Assembly (NCBI GenBank): GCA_030704615.1
Contig: CM060732.1
Span: forward strand, 76,117,053 to 76,181,052
Origin: Takakia lepidozioides
Taxonomy: Eukaryota; Streptophyta; Takakiopsida; Takakiales; Takakiaceae
Length of the DNA stretch: 64,000 nt
Direction of reading: 5' to 3'
Shown here: positions 42,742 to 55,200 of the stretch, one piece after another
Layout of the letters: each line of letters opens with the position of its first letter
How positions within the stretch are numbered: position 1 is the first letter of the stretch
The notes under the pieces: model-generated
The model's input: only the letters and a program-made list of their open reading frames with translations
The model's database searches: none
What the model was told of the DNA's origin: nothing
Position numbers and translations under genes: made by a program

Positions 42742-43290
42742 AAAATTGAAAAAGAAATTGCTAATGCCAAGAGACGGGCAAAGTATGCTTTAAATAAAGA
42801 GAAATTAAATGATGAGCGACGGAAAAAATGTAAATCTCACCTGACTCTCGATTTAGACATAAAAAATGCTAAACGAAGGGAAAAATACAAACTGGAACAT
42901 CCACCACAAACCACAAAAACAGATCAAGACGAGACAAATGCTAAACGCAGGGAAAAATTCAGAATCGAAAATCCACCACAAACCTCCGAAATAGATCCAG
43001 ACGAGACAAATGCTAAACGCAGGGAAAAATTCAGAATCGAAAATCCACAACAAACCACCGAAATAGATCCAGACGAGACAAATGCTAAACGCAGGAAAAA
43101 TTCAGAATCGAAAATCCACAACAAACCACCGAAATAGATCCAGACGAGACAAATGCTAAACGCAGGCAAAAATTCAGAATCGAAAATCCACCACAAACCA
43201 CGGAAATAGATCCAGACGAAACAAATGCGAAACGAAGGGAAAAATATGCATTCCAAAAAAACCAAAGATCCATTGATCAAAAATAAAATA
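42742..43290 (+). repeat. Coding tandem repeat at the Helitron N terminus
   Basis: Five to six units of 66-69 bp encode DETNAKRREKFRIENPPQT with TEIDP at the seam. Upstream, related single motifs occur (NAKRRAKYALNKEKL, NAKRREKYKLEHP). A single missing G near 43096 (aggaaaaattc instead of agggaaaaattc) shifts the frame in the fourth unit. Such basic KRRE repeats are often seen at the N termini of Helitron proteins. Confidence 0.8.
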
Positions 43291-43442
43291 TGTGCAGCAC
43301 AAATTCAGAAATATATTACACACGAAAATGAAGAAAAAGAAAAACTCAAAAGAAAAAGAGAACAAATGTATTGCACTCTTGCAAAAAAACCAAAGAACGA
43401 TCATGAGTTCCCACCAGAAATATGCCTGGAGAATAACTTGTT

Positions 43443-46400
43443 TTGTTCACAAATCTATATTGTTGTGTTTGCAGCAGAGACATAGTAACCTCTAACATGT
43501 TGAAATGGAGAATCGATGAATTACACAGTGAGATCTTAAAACACATGAAAAAATGGCTCAGCTTACAAGTAGAAAACCACTTTGAAGAACATATTCTCCT
43601 ACAAGAGGTTCCCCAAGAATTGATCAATGACACAAAACATCAGCTGGACGAATTAAATGGGTTGTTATTGGACAAACGAGGAGTATCAAATAATGCACGT
43701 ACCATCTTCATTTGTAAAAACTGCAGTTCCACCTTGAAAAAGAACAAGATGCCAAAATTTGCACTCGCTAACGGTTTGTGGTTCGGAAAAGTTCACGACA
43801 TTTTGCCAAAATTAACCATAGTTGAAGAAGCGTTAATAGCAAGATACCGTTGTCGTGTGATGTTGTTCAAATTACGTTATGTAAATAAGGGCGGAAAGGG
43901 GCAACGCGCATTGAGAGGAAATTTGGTGAGTTTTACTCAAAATCCAGGTCGTGCGGTCGAATTGCTAAACAAATTGCCACCACCCTTAGATTCATTATCC
44001 GATATTGTTGCCGTCCACTTCGTCGGCACTTCACATCCACCCATTAACATCGTGAAAACATGTAATTTACTATACGTACGTAGACTTGCAGTGACGACAT
44101 GGTTAACATGGCTGAAAAATAATCACACGGGTTACAAAGACATTCAAATTGATAACGACATATTGGATGGACTACCAGAGAACGATATTCCACCATCAAT
44201 CTTGAGATCGGTGTTTGAATCCACGGACATTGACTTCGCCAACGCTGAACATCGTACCAACATAACGGATTTGCACAACAAAAAAACACCAATAAACAAA
44301 GATGACGCTACGATCCAGCCCGTCATAGACACGTCCGGACTCATCGATTTTGACGGAATTGACATAAAGCACAACGACCTAATCTCCAACGCTTTAAATG
44401 GATTGCAACTACAACAAAATATGTATCTGTCATACACGCATGAAACCAAAATGGTGAACGAATACGCAAACCCAAAATTGATCGCGTGTATGTTTCCAAC
44501 GTTATTTCCGTTTGGAATCGGCGTAACCGAAATGAAAAACCGTCCAATTAAAGTAACTTTGGAGGCCCACGTTGAGTATTTGATGAGTTTGACCGATATC
44601 CATCACGACTTTTCGAAACACCACTTGTTTCCATTCTTCATGTTCAATTTGATGCAACGTAGACAAATATGCATGGGCGCAAAATTGACAGTGTCGAGAT
44701 CGGCATTTCAAAGTGAAGCACAACTCCTTAACAATATCCGTTCAGAAGACTTCAACGACATAATAGACGACGTGAAATCAATAAACAACAAACCGGAAAT
44801 ACAAAAGTTATTGCGACACTTGAAAGTATCAAGTAAACACGTGATGGCATCTGGAAGCAGTCGCGCAACACAGAGAAACGAAATATTCAGCATGATGCAG
44901 CAGTTGGGAACACCAAGTTTATTCTTCACTTTGAATCCAGCATTCGTACATCATCCTCTAGTGTCTCTACTAAGTGGGAACGACATCAATCTCGACATTT
45001 TTTTCGACGACAACCTCCCGGACCACAATGAAAGACGTGCAATTGCCACTACGAATCCGAGATCTCAAGCTAAATTTGTACACATCATCGTGAATGCAAT
45101 TTTTAAATACCTACTCCGTGTCAGAGAGACTGCCAAAACTACCACAACAAATACATGAGTACTTGGAAACATAAACGCATATTACGGTTGTTATGAAACC
45201 GCGAAAAATGGTTCACTTCACATACACACATTGCTGTGGCTAGAAAATGCCCCAAATCCAAACGACCTCGTACAAAAACTAAAAGACGACGAAGAATTCA
45301 AACGAAAAATGCTGGCATATTTGGACAACATCATAGTACGCGACTTGATCCAATTCACATCCGAAATACCAATCGACGACGATATACCCACCAATACCAC
45401 TGACTCCGAGAACGAAGAAAACAATGTAAACACCGAAATCCATCCGTGCACTACTAGATCTCCCGATGTTCACTCTAAAAAATTTATGCTCACTTTGCGC
45501 GCGACGTTTCAAAATTGCTGAATGTATGCAATCGCCACGTCTGCAATCCTGCGTGTTACAAAACCAACGAAGACGTTTTCAAAAAGAATTGTAGATACGG
45601 ATTTCCCGCTGTCTTAGTTGAAAAAACGCATTTCGACGACGAAACCGGGCTGCTGCATATAAAACGAACCGACAGATGGTTGAACAACGCAAATATATGG
45701 ATGTTAGTATCAAGAAGATGCAACCACGATTTGAAATTCATCGGTGCTTCAGGGAAAGACGCAAAGGCTCTAATATACTACATCACGGATTACATCACAA
45801 AATCTTCCGTCTACACATCACACATGTATTCGCTTTTGCAAATAGCCGTAAAAAAGATCAAAACGACTTATGACGATCTATATTCCGAATATTCAGTTGA
45901 GAAAAGCCGCAAATTGCTAATTCGATGTTTAAACACGATCGGATCGCAACAAGAAATCTCGGCGACAAGGGCAGTCAGTTACCTTATGAAATATCCAGAC
46001 CATTTGACAGACCACCAGTTGCATATTTGCCATGGTATAGTTTATCAGCATGGATTCGCGAACAAAAAAAAATCTCAATCGAACAAAGATGGAAACAACG
46101 ATCTGAACAGCACACCTGACGATAACGACCCCGAAAACACCTTCGAAACATTCAAAGTTGAAAGATCCAAACAGAACGACAAGTTGATTATGTATAATTT
46201 TCGCATCGACTACCAAAGCAGGCCACACAAGTTCAAGGAAATGTCACCTTACGAGTTCTGCAGTAAATCGTGCAAAGTGAGAAGCCCGTACTACTACAAA
46301 TTCATGCATGAACATCCGCAAAGTGACACCCACAGTGTATATGAATCTCAAGTAACCAAAGTGCCAATAATACAAGGCTACAAAATACCTTCGAAAAAAA

Positions 46401-47071
46401 ATGATGCGGCAACGCACGCTCGCGCTATTTGTATTCTGTTCATGCCATGGAGATCTATCCACGACTTAAAGCCAAGATCGCAACAAAGTTGGGAAGACGC
46501 TCTCGACGAATTATATCCAATATGTTCGGAATTCAACAAAAAAATCATCGCAAATATCGGCATGCTACATGAATGCAAAGAATCACGAGACTCCGACAGA
46601 CTGTTACTGAAGAACGAAAATCCAAACGATGACGAGAACCCAGAAGACATCAACATCGACCCCTTATACAATGAGATGCCAGACGAAATGCACGGAGACG
46701 ATGACGATGATATATATGTGGACGAGAATTCGGCGTCGAAACATACAGAAGACATAGTCACAAATGGCCAGAAGTTACAAATCGAATATCTTATGTGCAA
46801 TACAAGCGAAAACAATTACGTGGCCGAAATTATCAACAAGCTCGTTACAGATGCCAACGGGAAAATATCACCACAACCCCATACCGCACCAAAAATAGGA
46901 ATGGTCCAAACTGCATCCAAAAAATCAAATAGAACCCAGATCAATAAATGGTTGAAAACATTACGCGAATCCAAAAATCCACCGTTGGCATTGACAACGA
47001 ACTGTACGAGTTCGCAAATCCAAATCAATCATCTAAAAATGATAAACTTCACCACAAAAATCCAGAATTAA
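43443..47071 (+). pseudogene. Helitron Rep region (HUH endonuclease), interrupted
   Basis: The frame from 43443 runs 571 codons to a TGA at 45156-45158 and continues in the same frame to 45521. It includes YANPKLIACMFPTLFPFGIG (Helitron-like N-terminal domain), FFTLNPAF, and, just after the stop, GNINAYYGCYETAKNGSLHIHTLLWL, the HUH motif (HIH). A frameshift near 45515 leads to CRYGFP, RWLNNANIWMLVSRRCNHD and ALIYYITDYITKS. The last contains the two Tyr residues (YxxxY type) expected of the rolling-circle nickase. The Rep should cut and join single strands during transposition. One stop and one frameshift separate the His and Tyr motifs. Confidence 0.85.
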
Positions 47072-48940
47072 GGGAGATTTCAAAAAACAAACCAATGGAC
47101 ATCCCAGATGACAACAATTACGATGTAGATCCCGATATCGTACACAATGCAGATCAACATCAAATAGCTAAATATTTTGTCATGAAAAAATACAAGCTCA
47201 ACACTTCGCAGGAATCAGCATTTGAACGTTTCATAGACCCACAAAATCACCATCTCGATGTAAGGAAACAAACGTTAATGTACGTTGGAGGTGCTGCCGG
47301 AACGGGAAAGACCGAAATAATTAAAGCAATGCAAACGTACTTCATAAAAACCAACAGACCAAAAATCCTGAAAATCGGTGCTTACACAGCCAACGCCGCA
47401 ACCCTCATAGGGGGATCAACCATCCACACTTTATTGGGACTCAAAAATCAGCCAGAGCATCAATGAATCCGACACAAAAAGTTTCATAAACGAATGGTCG
47501 GGAACTAACTATTTGATTATAGACGAAGTATCTATGGTCGGATGCAACATGATCGCTGATATTCATCTGAAATTACAAAAATTCAAATCAAACATGTTAC
47601 CATTCGGAGGACTCAACATAATGTTCATGGGCGATTTCATGCAGTTCCCACCAGTCACCGACGCGCCTCTCTACTCAACGAACATACAGCCCATATTCAC
47701 ATTCACAAAATACACAAAAAAATAAATTATAGGCAAAAGCCTATGGGAAAATTACATACGCCCTAACACAATCATATTGACCCAGCAAATGAGACAAGTC
47801 CACGATGTACAATATGCAAAATTGCTACAGAATCTACGCGAAGACAACTTTACCCAAACGGATTTCAAATTATTACAGACAAGATTCATGTCGAATCTGA
47901 AAGTCAACCTGCTCAACGAACCCTGGGATAAAGCAACGTACATCGTACCTCGTAACCAGTTAAAGAACGCCATCAATCACCAAATGATAGAATATTACAC
48001 ACGTAAATCTAACCACGCATCCTACACCATAGTGGCGACAGACACCTACAAGAAGCACGCACTCCACGACGAGATCCAATTCACAATCCGACAGACCGTA
48101 CCCGGGAATAGAAGCCACAATCTTCTTCCATTTTGAGATTATACAAAGGAATGACAGTCATGCTCACCGACAATTTGTATCCTAGATTGGGGCTTGTAAA
48201 CGGTGCAGTTGGACAAATAGTGGGGATCTCAACAACAGATGACGATTGGATCGTACGGGAAGATAACTTAATGCACCCGCCACATCACGTATTAATCGAC
48301 TTCAGCGAATTCATCAGTCAACATCAAACATTGAGCAACGTAAATTTAGAAAATCTCCCAGAAAACGTAGTGCCGATACGATTAACCCGTTTCAAGAACG
48401 TTCGATTATCACCACACGGAGGATGAACAGAAAAAACCAAAGAAATTCAAAATCAGCAGACACCAATTGCCTTTGATACCCGCCTATTGCCTAACCGACT
48501 ACAAATGCCAAAGCAAAACTTTCGACAGAATAGTCATCGACTTACAAAAACCACCAGATGGACACCCGTTGAACATGCACAACATCTACGTCACACTGTC
48601 TCGTTTGCGTTCCCTACAAGGGCTAATAATACTTCGAGACATCAAGTTTGAAGACATCCAAGTAGCCAAATTCAAGACAGGCTCACTGCAGTTCATGACT
48701 CCACAAACCGATTGTAATGTCCAAGAACAAAAATCATACAAGACCACGGAACACATCAACACAGTGAATACCAACCCTGCCATCAAAACGCCACATCCAC
48801 ATCCACATCCAATCCAACCGAGACATGTGTCCAAAAAAATACAAGTGACAAACGATTCTGAAGCCAAACATCCCACACCAATAGAACCAAATAAAACCAA
48901 ACTTGCTCAGAATTATCTCCCACACCGGTCGAAATCATAG
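46948..48940 (+). pseudogene. Helitron PIF1-like helicase region, interrupted
   Basis: The successive helicase motifs are YVGGAAGTGKTEIIKA (Walker A), TANAATLIGGSTIHTLLG, LIIDEVSMVG (Walker B), GGLNIMFMGDFMQFPPV, LTQQMRQ, and YCLTDYKCQSKTFDRIVIDL followed by YVTLSRLRSLQGL (motifs V/VI). Together they are diagnostic of the PIF1/RRM3 family that is fused to Rep in Helitrons. Frame changes occur near 47060, 47465, 47725, 48135 and 48425. It would unwind donor DNA 5' to 3' during strand displacement. Confidence 0.85.
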
Positions 48941-48989
48941 AAATCGACTCCGAAGACAAACAATCCAACATAGAACACGCACATATACA

Positions 48990-49572
48990 TCAATAAATAT
49001 ATTGGCACGAAGATCTTATATTGACGATGCACGACGAACAAAATCCTGTTGGATGATAACGGATGGTTTGTGTGACCAGCATTTGGCGGCTGGGATGCAA
49101 ATACTATTTGATCAGGAACTGGAAACACAAAACTACCAGCAACATGCGTATTCGACTCTATTGGGCAGAACGAAATACACCAAGAAATGTCTGCAGCACG
49201 TGTTCGTGGAACAACAACCATTGGATTTTAACCATGATAAACCCGAACGGAACGAATCATCAATGTACGGTGTTTGATTCCAGCATGCCCGCGGATAAGA
49301 AGCTACCGAGCGAAATAGAACAACATCTACAAAAAATAATCCCAGTCCCACAATTCAATTATTTCTATGCAGATGTCATGCAACAAAGTGACAGTTCATC
49401 ATGTGGCGTATTTACGATAGCTTATGCCACGGATATAGCATTCGGATTAGATCCCGCAGATTCACGATACGCAACATCCGCCATGAGAACCCACTTGAGA
49501 GATTGCATAAACAATCGAAGAATCGATCCATTTCCAAAACAACATTCACAATACGAAGACCCGATTTGGTGA
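48990..49572 (+). pseudogene. Ulp1-like (C48) cysteine protease domain at the Helitron C terminus
   Basis: At 49040-49090 the sequence WMITDGLCDQHLAAGMQ starts the fold. The frame then changes, and 49063-49572 encodes NNHWILTMINP (catalytic His), CTVFDSSMPADKK (Asp), and VMQQSDSSSCGVFTIAYATD (Gln and catalytic Cys). The His-Asp-Gln-Cys order and spacing are those of SUMO-protease-like C48 peptidases. It lies directly downstream of the helicase in the same orientation with only a short gap. It therefore looks like part of the Helitron protein, not a separate insertion. Helentron-type elements elsewhere carry OTU proteases instead. Confidence 0.7.
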
Positions 49573-50459
49573 CATTTGTTCTTATCTTTCCACCTCAGTG
49601 AATTTCTCGATTTTTTGGGTGCATTTCTTTTTTTGGGCTGGGGTATTCAATGTAAACGTTAATAGCACTTCAAATATCACTTCAATTTAGTGATAAACAC
49701 GTCTCAATTCACTAAAACTTCATAATAATATTGATTTAGATTTGTCTCTCGTCTATATTTAATAATTAAAAATATATATTATTAAATACTATTACCCATC
49801 TTCCCTCGCCCTCATTTTAAAGGTGACCCTAAACAAAGTACACAATTAAAATTTGGAGCATTTTTGAAAAATGTGCCTAAAACTTGGAAAATTTTCCTGA
49901 ATAGTGCCTAAAGTCCAAAAATTTGACAAATACCAAAATTTTCAAAATATGTGGAAACAATGCATAAATTATATTATTTAAAATCCAAAAAAATGAAAAC
50001 AAAACATACCATTTTACATGTCCACACAACATCCAAAGGGCCTTATATTTGGAAATAACCTAGGCGATGTGCCTAAATAATAAAAAATGGATTTGCCTAA
50101 AAATATATTTGAAATAACCTAGGCGATGTGCCTAAATAATAAAAATGGATTTGCCTAAAAATATTCCATTTTTATTAATTATTATTGGTGGAAGTGCCTA
50201 ATAAGCTAGGTAAGTACGGTAGTTTATGGCTGTGTGAGGGATGTGATCATATCTAGGGATTTAATTTTAGTTGAAACAAAAAAGAGGTAATATCGGAGTT
50301 CCCGTTAGAGTTCTTATACCAGTCATCTGCCATGAGAACAATAACTATAACTTCTCTAACTCCTTGAACTGTATAAAAACTTCTTGAACTCCTTAAACTG
50401 TCTAAAAACTTCTTGAACTGCTTTAAACCGTCACTCCTTGATGTCATTCCTTGAACGAA

Positions 50460-50646
50460 GAGAGAAAAACAGTTGATTTATGTAGGCACGCTCGCGTGGG
50501 AGTAGTGAATGTGCAGAAGGAGAGAGAGAGTAGTGAACACACAGGGAAAGAGAGAGAGAAGTAAACAGGTGGGAAAGGACTAGTCAACGCAGAGAGAGAG
50601 AGAGAGAATAAACGCGTGGGAGAGAAAGATTGATTTGAGAGAGAGG
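50460..50646. repeat. GA-rich microsatellite stretch
   Basis: Runs of (ga)n alternate with 'agtgaac' and 'gcgtggga' words. No coding potential is seen. Confidence 0.7.
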
Positions 50647-51074
50647 GTAGTCCGTGAGGTTGACCTCACAAAGGCAATGTGATCCCATTTCCCTTTGTTC
50701 CAACGCAAACAGGTGCAGGTCTATGGTCCCCAAGGCTATCATAAACTAATGTTTTGATGAGTTCTCTCTCTCATATGTTTTGTTTGCATCCTTGTACGAT
50801 AAATGCTACTGAGTACATTTGTCAGAACATCTGTTGTGAACAAGGGGCAGTGTTTTGATGGGTAGTCCGTGAGGTTGACCTCACAAAGGCAATGTGATCC
50901 CATTTCCCTTTGTTCCAACGCAAACAGGTGCAGGTCTATGGTCCCCAAGGCTATCATAACTAATGTTTTGATGAGTTCTCTCTCTCATATGTTTTGTTTG
51001 CATCCTTGTACGATAAATGCTACTGAGTACATTTGTCAGAACATCTGTTGTGAACAAGGGGCAGTGTTTTGATG
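50647..51074. repeat. Tandem duplication of about 214 bp
   Basis: The units 50647-50860 and 50862-51074 run from gtagtccgtgaggttgacc to gcagtgttttgatg. They differ by a single base (cataaactaa versus cataactaa), so the duplication is recent. Confidence 0.95.
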
Positions 51075-54000
51075 CTTGTAAGTGTTGCAATGCCTGCAAT
51101 AAACTGACTTGGAAACGAGTTTGGCTAGTCTAGGCCTGAAGGGTCACAAGGAGGATATGTATTGACTCCTCCCAATTGCAGTCTATTTGATAGTCTGTTT
51201 CCTCTCGTTTGTTTGAAGGAAGACGTCAGGAGTTCAATAAGCAGCAAAATAGTTGCAGCTAGCATTCTTGATCATGCCAAACTTTAGGTGGATGTGAGAT
51301 GAGCTGTTTGAAAGGTTAATGCATTCTCTTCCTACTCAGTAACTAAGGAGTGCTGTCTTTGGATCTCAATCTTAGATTCATTCCATTTCCCTATTACCAT
51401 GACATTGATATGAGAATAAGCCTGGTGATGGTTCCCGAGTGTCACTTTGTCACAGCGAAGAAAGAGTCTGGCAGATATCCATCTTCTGTAGTGAATACCA
51501 TTTCAGTCTGGAGGGTATGGTTTTTGTGTTTCTGCAGGAAAGCTTCCCTGTTGTGTTTGCTCAATCCCTCCTGTCCACAAGTTGGTGACTCTCAACCAAA
51601 TTTTTTACAATCAGATTTTTTTTCTTCCAGTATTCAGCAACCCTGACCATGTTCAAAAGACTCTTTGATGTCCCTAATGCAGTCCATGGGAAAGGTGGCA
51701 TATCCCGGTGAGTGCGGCTGCGGAGAGTGTGAAGAGTGGGCTAATGGTGGATCTTCCAGGGGTCTCTAGAAATCCAGCATGCTGCCAGCCCGCACATCTG
51801 ACCGTCGGGTCTTTGTGTCTTACGTCTGAGGTTGCTTTCATTTTTCTTTATTCATTTCGCTACGTGTTCACAGCGTTTTGGCAGTGAGCCTCCATGCTAT
51901 GGTTTTGTCTCGAGGAGACACCAAGATTTTAGACTGTGTCCTGGCTACATTAGTGGCTCATGCAATATCCAGGGTTCGATGCATCCAATCCAGGTTTTCT
52001 GGAACACAGCAGATGGGTGTACTGTTCTTCCCTTGGCTAACTGCTTGCGGAAAAAGTTAATAACATACATAAAGCATTCTTAAATTTCTCATCGCAGATA
52101 CTGGGAGGACTTAGCCCTGGTGTGGATTCTCCAGATGCATAACTTGTGTGAAGTTGCCACATTTGCAGGCTTTCGAAATAGAAATTTCAGAGTCATATTC
52201 CTCTATCACATTAAAAGTGCTCCTTTGGTCAGCCATCAAAAGCTGGGGCTGCGGATCTTAGTGAGCATTATGAGGGTTGGCAACCAAATGTACCAGCCCA
52301 GGCAGTTTGTGGAAGCTTGTGTACCTGATAACAAAGATCTGTCTATTAGCCATTTGGAAACATAATGACTTGAAAAACTCGGAGCAGAAATTTCATGCCT
52401 ACATTATTCTTTGAAAGAAACTGGGAAATGCTCGAGCAAACTTCTGTATTTTGAGGCATTATGTACTGTTGCTCACAGAAAAAATATATTTGTCATTGGC
52501 TACCATGAGCTGGAGGGCACAAAAGTTCCACTGAAGAAGCCACTAGAGCGATTCTCAAAAGCTGAAGCCCTCCCATGTCATGGACTTTGATTCACCGGTC
52601 AATGCAGCTCCTGTTATGTGGGAATGCAAGTTGTGGCATTATTCGGCACACGCTCTCTTCAAGACCAGACCCAAGGCTCTTATTCTAGTGAGCTCACTCA
52701 CCTGTCTCCAGTCTGTGCTCTATCTGTTTTGGGTAGCCGGCGAAAGTGATGACACAACCCCACACAAGTTAACTCATCATGAGGCACTGTCAAAGAGGGA
52801 AATCATCAAGTAGAAGGTGCCTCTTAGCTACCTTGATTTTGGCCTCTCTGGATTCTCTCCCCCTCTCTCTCTTCAAACACATCTTTTTCCATCTTGTGGC
52901 TGGCAGTCACAACAACACCATCAGAGTCTTCATTATGAGTCCTCAGCACTGACCGGGTTTCCTGTTCTAGATGTGGAGTTAATAGGCTTAAGCAGTCCAC
53001 ATTATTTTGGGTTTTATTCCTATCTTGATATGCTATAACCACACATATCACTTTAGGTTCTGACAGCACTGGATGAACACTTAGCTCCATTGTAGCTGTG
53101 ACTTGCTTGTCAAAAGGACGATGTCATGTGAGATAAGAACCAAATTGGTGCTTCCACTTCCACTTTGAAAGCACTTCTTGGCTACAATGATGAGCCTTAG
53201 CTTAAAAAATTGTAGTGGGACATTTGCATCAGCAGGTCTCAGCGATATCCAACAACAAAGACTGGTCTGAGTGTGGGTTTAGAGATCTTGATTGTTCACC
53301 AAAAGCTTTGTACCAAGTTTAGGGTGCATTGGTGGGTGACTATGGATGCGGAGACAGATGTGAAACCCCAACAAGACCTGTTCTCTGCCAGGGCATCTAC
53401 TGCTTGATTTGTTATCAATCGGCCCCTCAACCCACTTTGCAAACCTCTTGTCTCTTTAAACGCGATTTGTCCCTCTTCCTACGTCCTCTCAGAAGCTTCA
53501 AAGAGAACCTGAGAACATGAGAACCTTGGAGCTTTCTGAAGCTACCTTCCTGCTTCCCAGTTCATAGAAAGAAAATTACTGCAAATTTGTTTCTAATCCT
53601 TGGCAGGTCAGTTTTTCTAGTTACTTGGTGTGCTTTTATTTGGGAGTTTGGTCGACCCTGCTTTGGAAGAACATAGCGTTTGGCCACAGGAGACAAAAAA
53701 TTCTCTCCCTCCAGATCTGCGGCATGAAGTCCATGAAGGTCCTCAACTTCCACATTAAGAGGAAGTAGAAGCTTTCAACTGAACAAGGCCCATAGCAGAT
53801 TTCCCCTCATGTATGTGGAACAATTTGCTTCAAAATGCTGGATTTGATGGAACTTGGTGAGTTACAAAACTTAGTCAAGACTTGAGGCTACTCGATACTT
53901 CCGATTAGCTAGGTGGCGGATTTTGTGTCGAAGACAGTTTTAAGATAACGGGTACCATCACATTTAAGTTCAGCGAACCTGAAGCAAGCTTCTTCTTTTT

Positions 54001-54480
54001 TGGTGGGGGGATGCATTTAACTGTAAGTTGGAACACTAACTAACTGTTGCAGACACTAACTGAAAGTGCAAGTGGGCAGGGCCCTAAGCACTACTCCTCT
54101 CTAAGTTGTTCAATTCAACCTGCTGATCTAACTAACTACTTTCCGTGGTTCTCTTGCTCACAGTGTCGCTTGCCCTAATGCCACTGGACAGTAAGTCTCA
54201 AACCCTGCACTAGAAGTCTTGAATATATAATTGTTTAAAGTGACGTGACATGTGCAATTAAGATGGTCATTTCCCAAGGGCAGTTGCAAAACAAGCCAGT
54301 TGTGAGATCCAGTCTTTGGTAGCCAAAGAATTACCACCGACTTACACACAATACACAAGCAAGGAATATAGCCATAAGGTTTAACAGTGACATCTTGTTG
54401 CAAGTGCAGGTGGAGCAGAAAAAAATATAACATATTGTTGCATCGCACTTTGCACCTAACTTCCCAATAAAGCGGTGTAG
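51075..54480. other. Unrecognised region with scattered short open frames
   Basis: Several plus-strand stretches look somewhat exon-like (51350-51646, 51832-52083, 52120-52365, 52580-52813), for example QMYQPRQFVEACVPDN at 52290 and NAAPVMWECKLWHYSAHALF at 52600. They are broken by stops and I cannot assign them to a family. They could be remains of one multi-exon host gene or of a retrogene. A short minus-strand frame (53753-53562) is equally unidentified. Confidence 0.35.
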
Positions 54481-54699
54481 CATCAACCTCGGTCTGAGAG
54501 AGACAACCACAGTTCTATAGATTAACGTGATTAATTTTTCAGTCGCACTCTTAGGGTTTAATTCTCCTCAAAAATCCACCGATATATACTTTCATCTACC
54601 CCCGCCTCTCTCTACACCATACATACAAACAACCATGTCAACATCAGAAATAGCTGACACAATAGACACTGTAACATAGAATACTTGTCGTTAAACCGG

Positions 54700-55200
54700 T
54701 GAGGAGCGGAAAACACAGATGTATAAATAGCTGTCACACAGCCCAACCAAGGTCACACAGCCTATCTCACAGCCCAACACAGGGTCACACAGCCTATCAC
54801 ACACAGCCCAGCAACAGTGTCACACAGTCGCGCACGCCCAGCCTAGCACAGGGCGGCACAGTCCTGTCACAGCCTCACACAGCCAATCAGAATTACAGAG
54901 TCCATAGGATTAGTGACAGGTGGACGAAAGAAAACATCAGGGAAATGGCCGGCGGAAGAAAGGGTGGAAGTCAGTTTAAAAGTGGACGCGTGGAAGTCAG
55001 GCCGTGACGCACAGCTGAGAAGGAGCTGCAAGAACAAGTGTCATCAAGAAAAAGGACAGGAGTGGCCGTCAAAGTACCAACCTACTACGTCAAAGAGGAT
55101 GAATGGCGGACCCATTAATGCATACGCAAAAAAGGGTAACGGAACATACGGCGAGTACCAAAAAACGAACTTCTTGTCGCGTGTGTTATCCTAGTGGCTA
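54700..55200 (+). other. CAGCC-rich, TATA-containing stretch (possible diverged LTR)
   Basis: A TATA-like box (tgtataaatag) at about 54719 is followed by many 'tcacacagcc' words up to 54890. This recalls the CAGCC-rich part of the LTRs at 715-1574 and 60229-61085, but the LTR start sequence (tgttaggaggcagtc) is not found here. It could be a different LTR or unrelated. A 93-codon open stretch (54913-55194) shows no motif. Confidence 0.35.

Larger units (their letters stand above)
42350..50260 (+). mobile_element. Autonomous-type Helitron remnant with PIF1 helicase and Ulp1-like protease
   Basis: The block is clearly more AT-rich than the GC-rich 12-kb elements. In order it carries an N-terminal KRRE repeat region, a Helitron N-terminal domain, an HUH/Y-type Rep, a PIF1-like SF1B helicase and a C48-type protease, all on the plus strand. 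At least seven stops or frameshifts interrupt them. I could not fix the termini. The left limit is given where AT-rich 'tatcaa' repeats begin, and the right limit after an AT-rich tail containing a duplicated ~60-bp unit (50049-50165). A CTAG at about 50213 is a weak candidate 3' end. Confidence 0.8.

Noticed and set aside
50205-50225. CTAG as the defined 3' end of the Helitron
   Set aside because: No clear hairpin precedes it and no matching 5' TC end or empty site is available, so the boundary stays open.
54700-54900. 5' LTR partner of the LTR at 60229
   Set aside because: Only the CAGCC-rich flavour is shared; the diagnostic LTR start, end and primer-binding site are absent.
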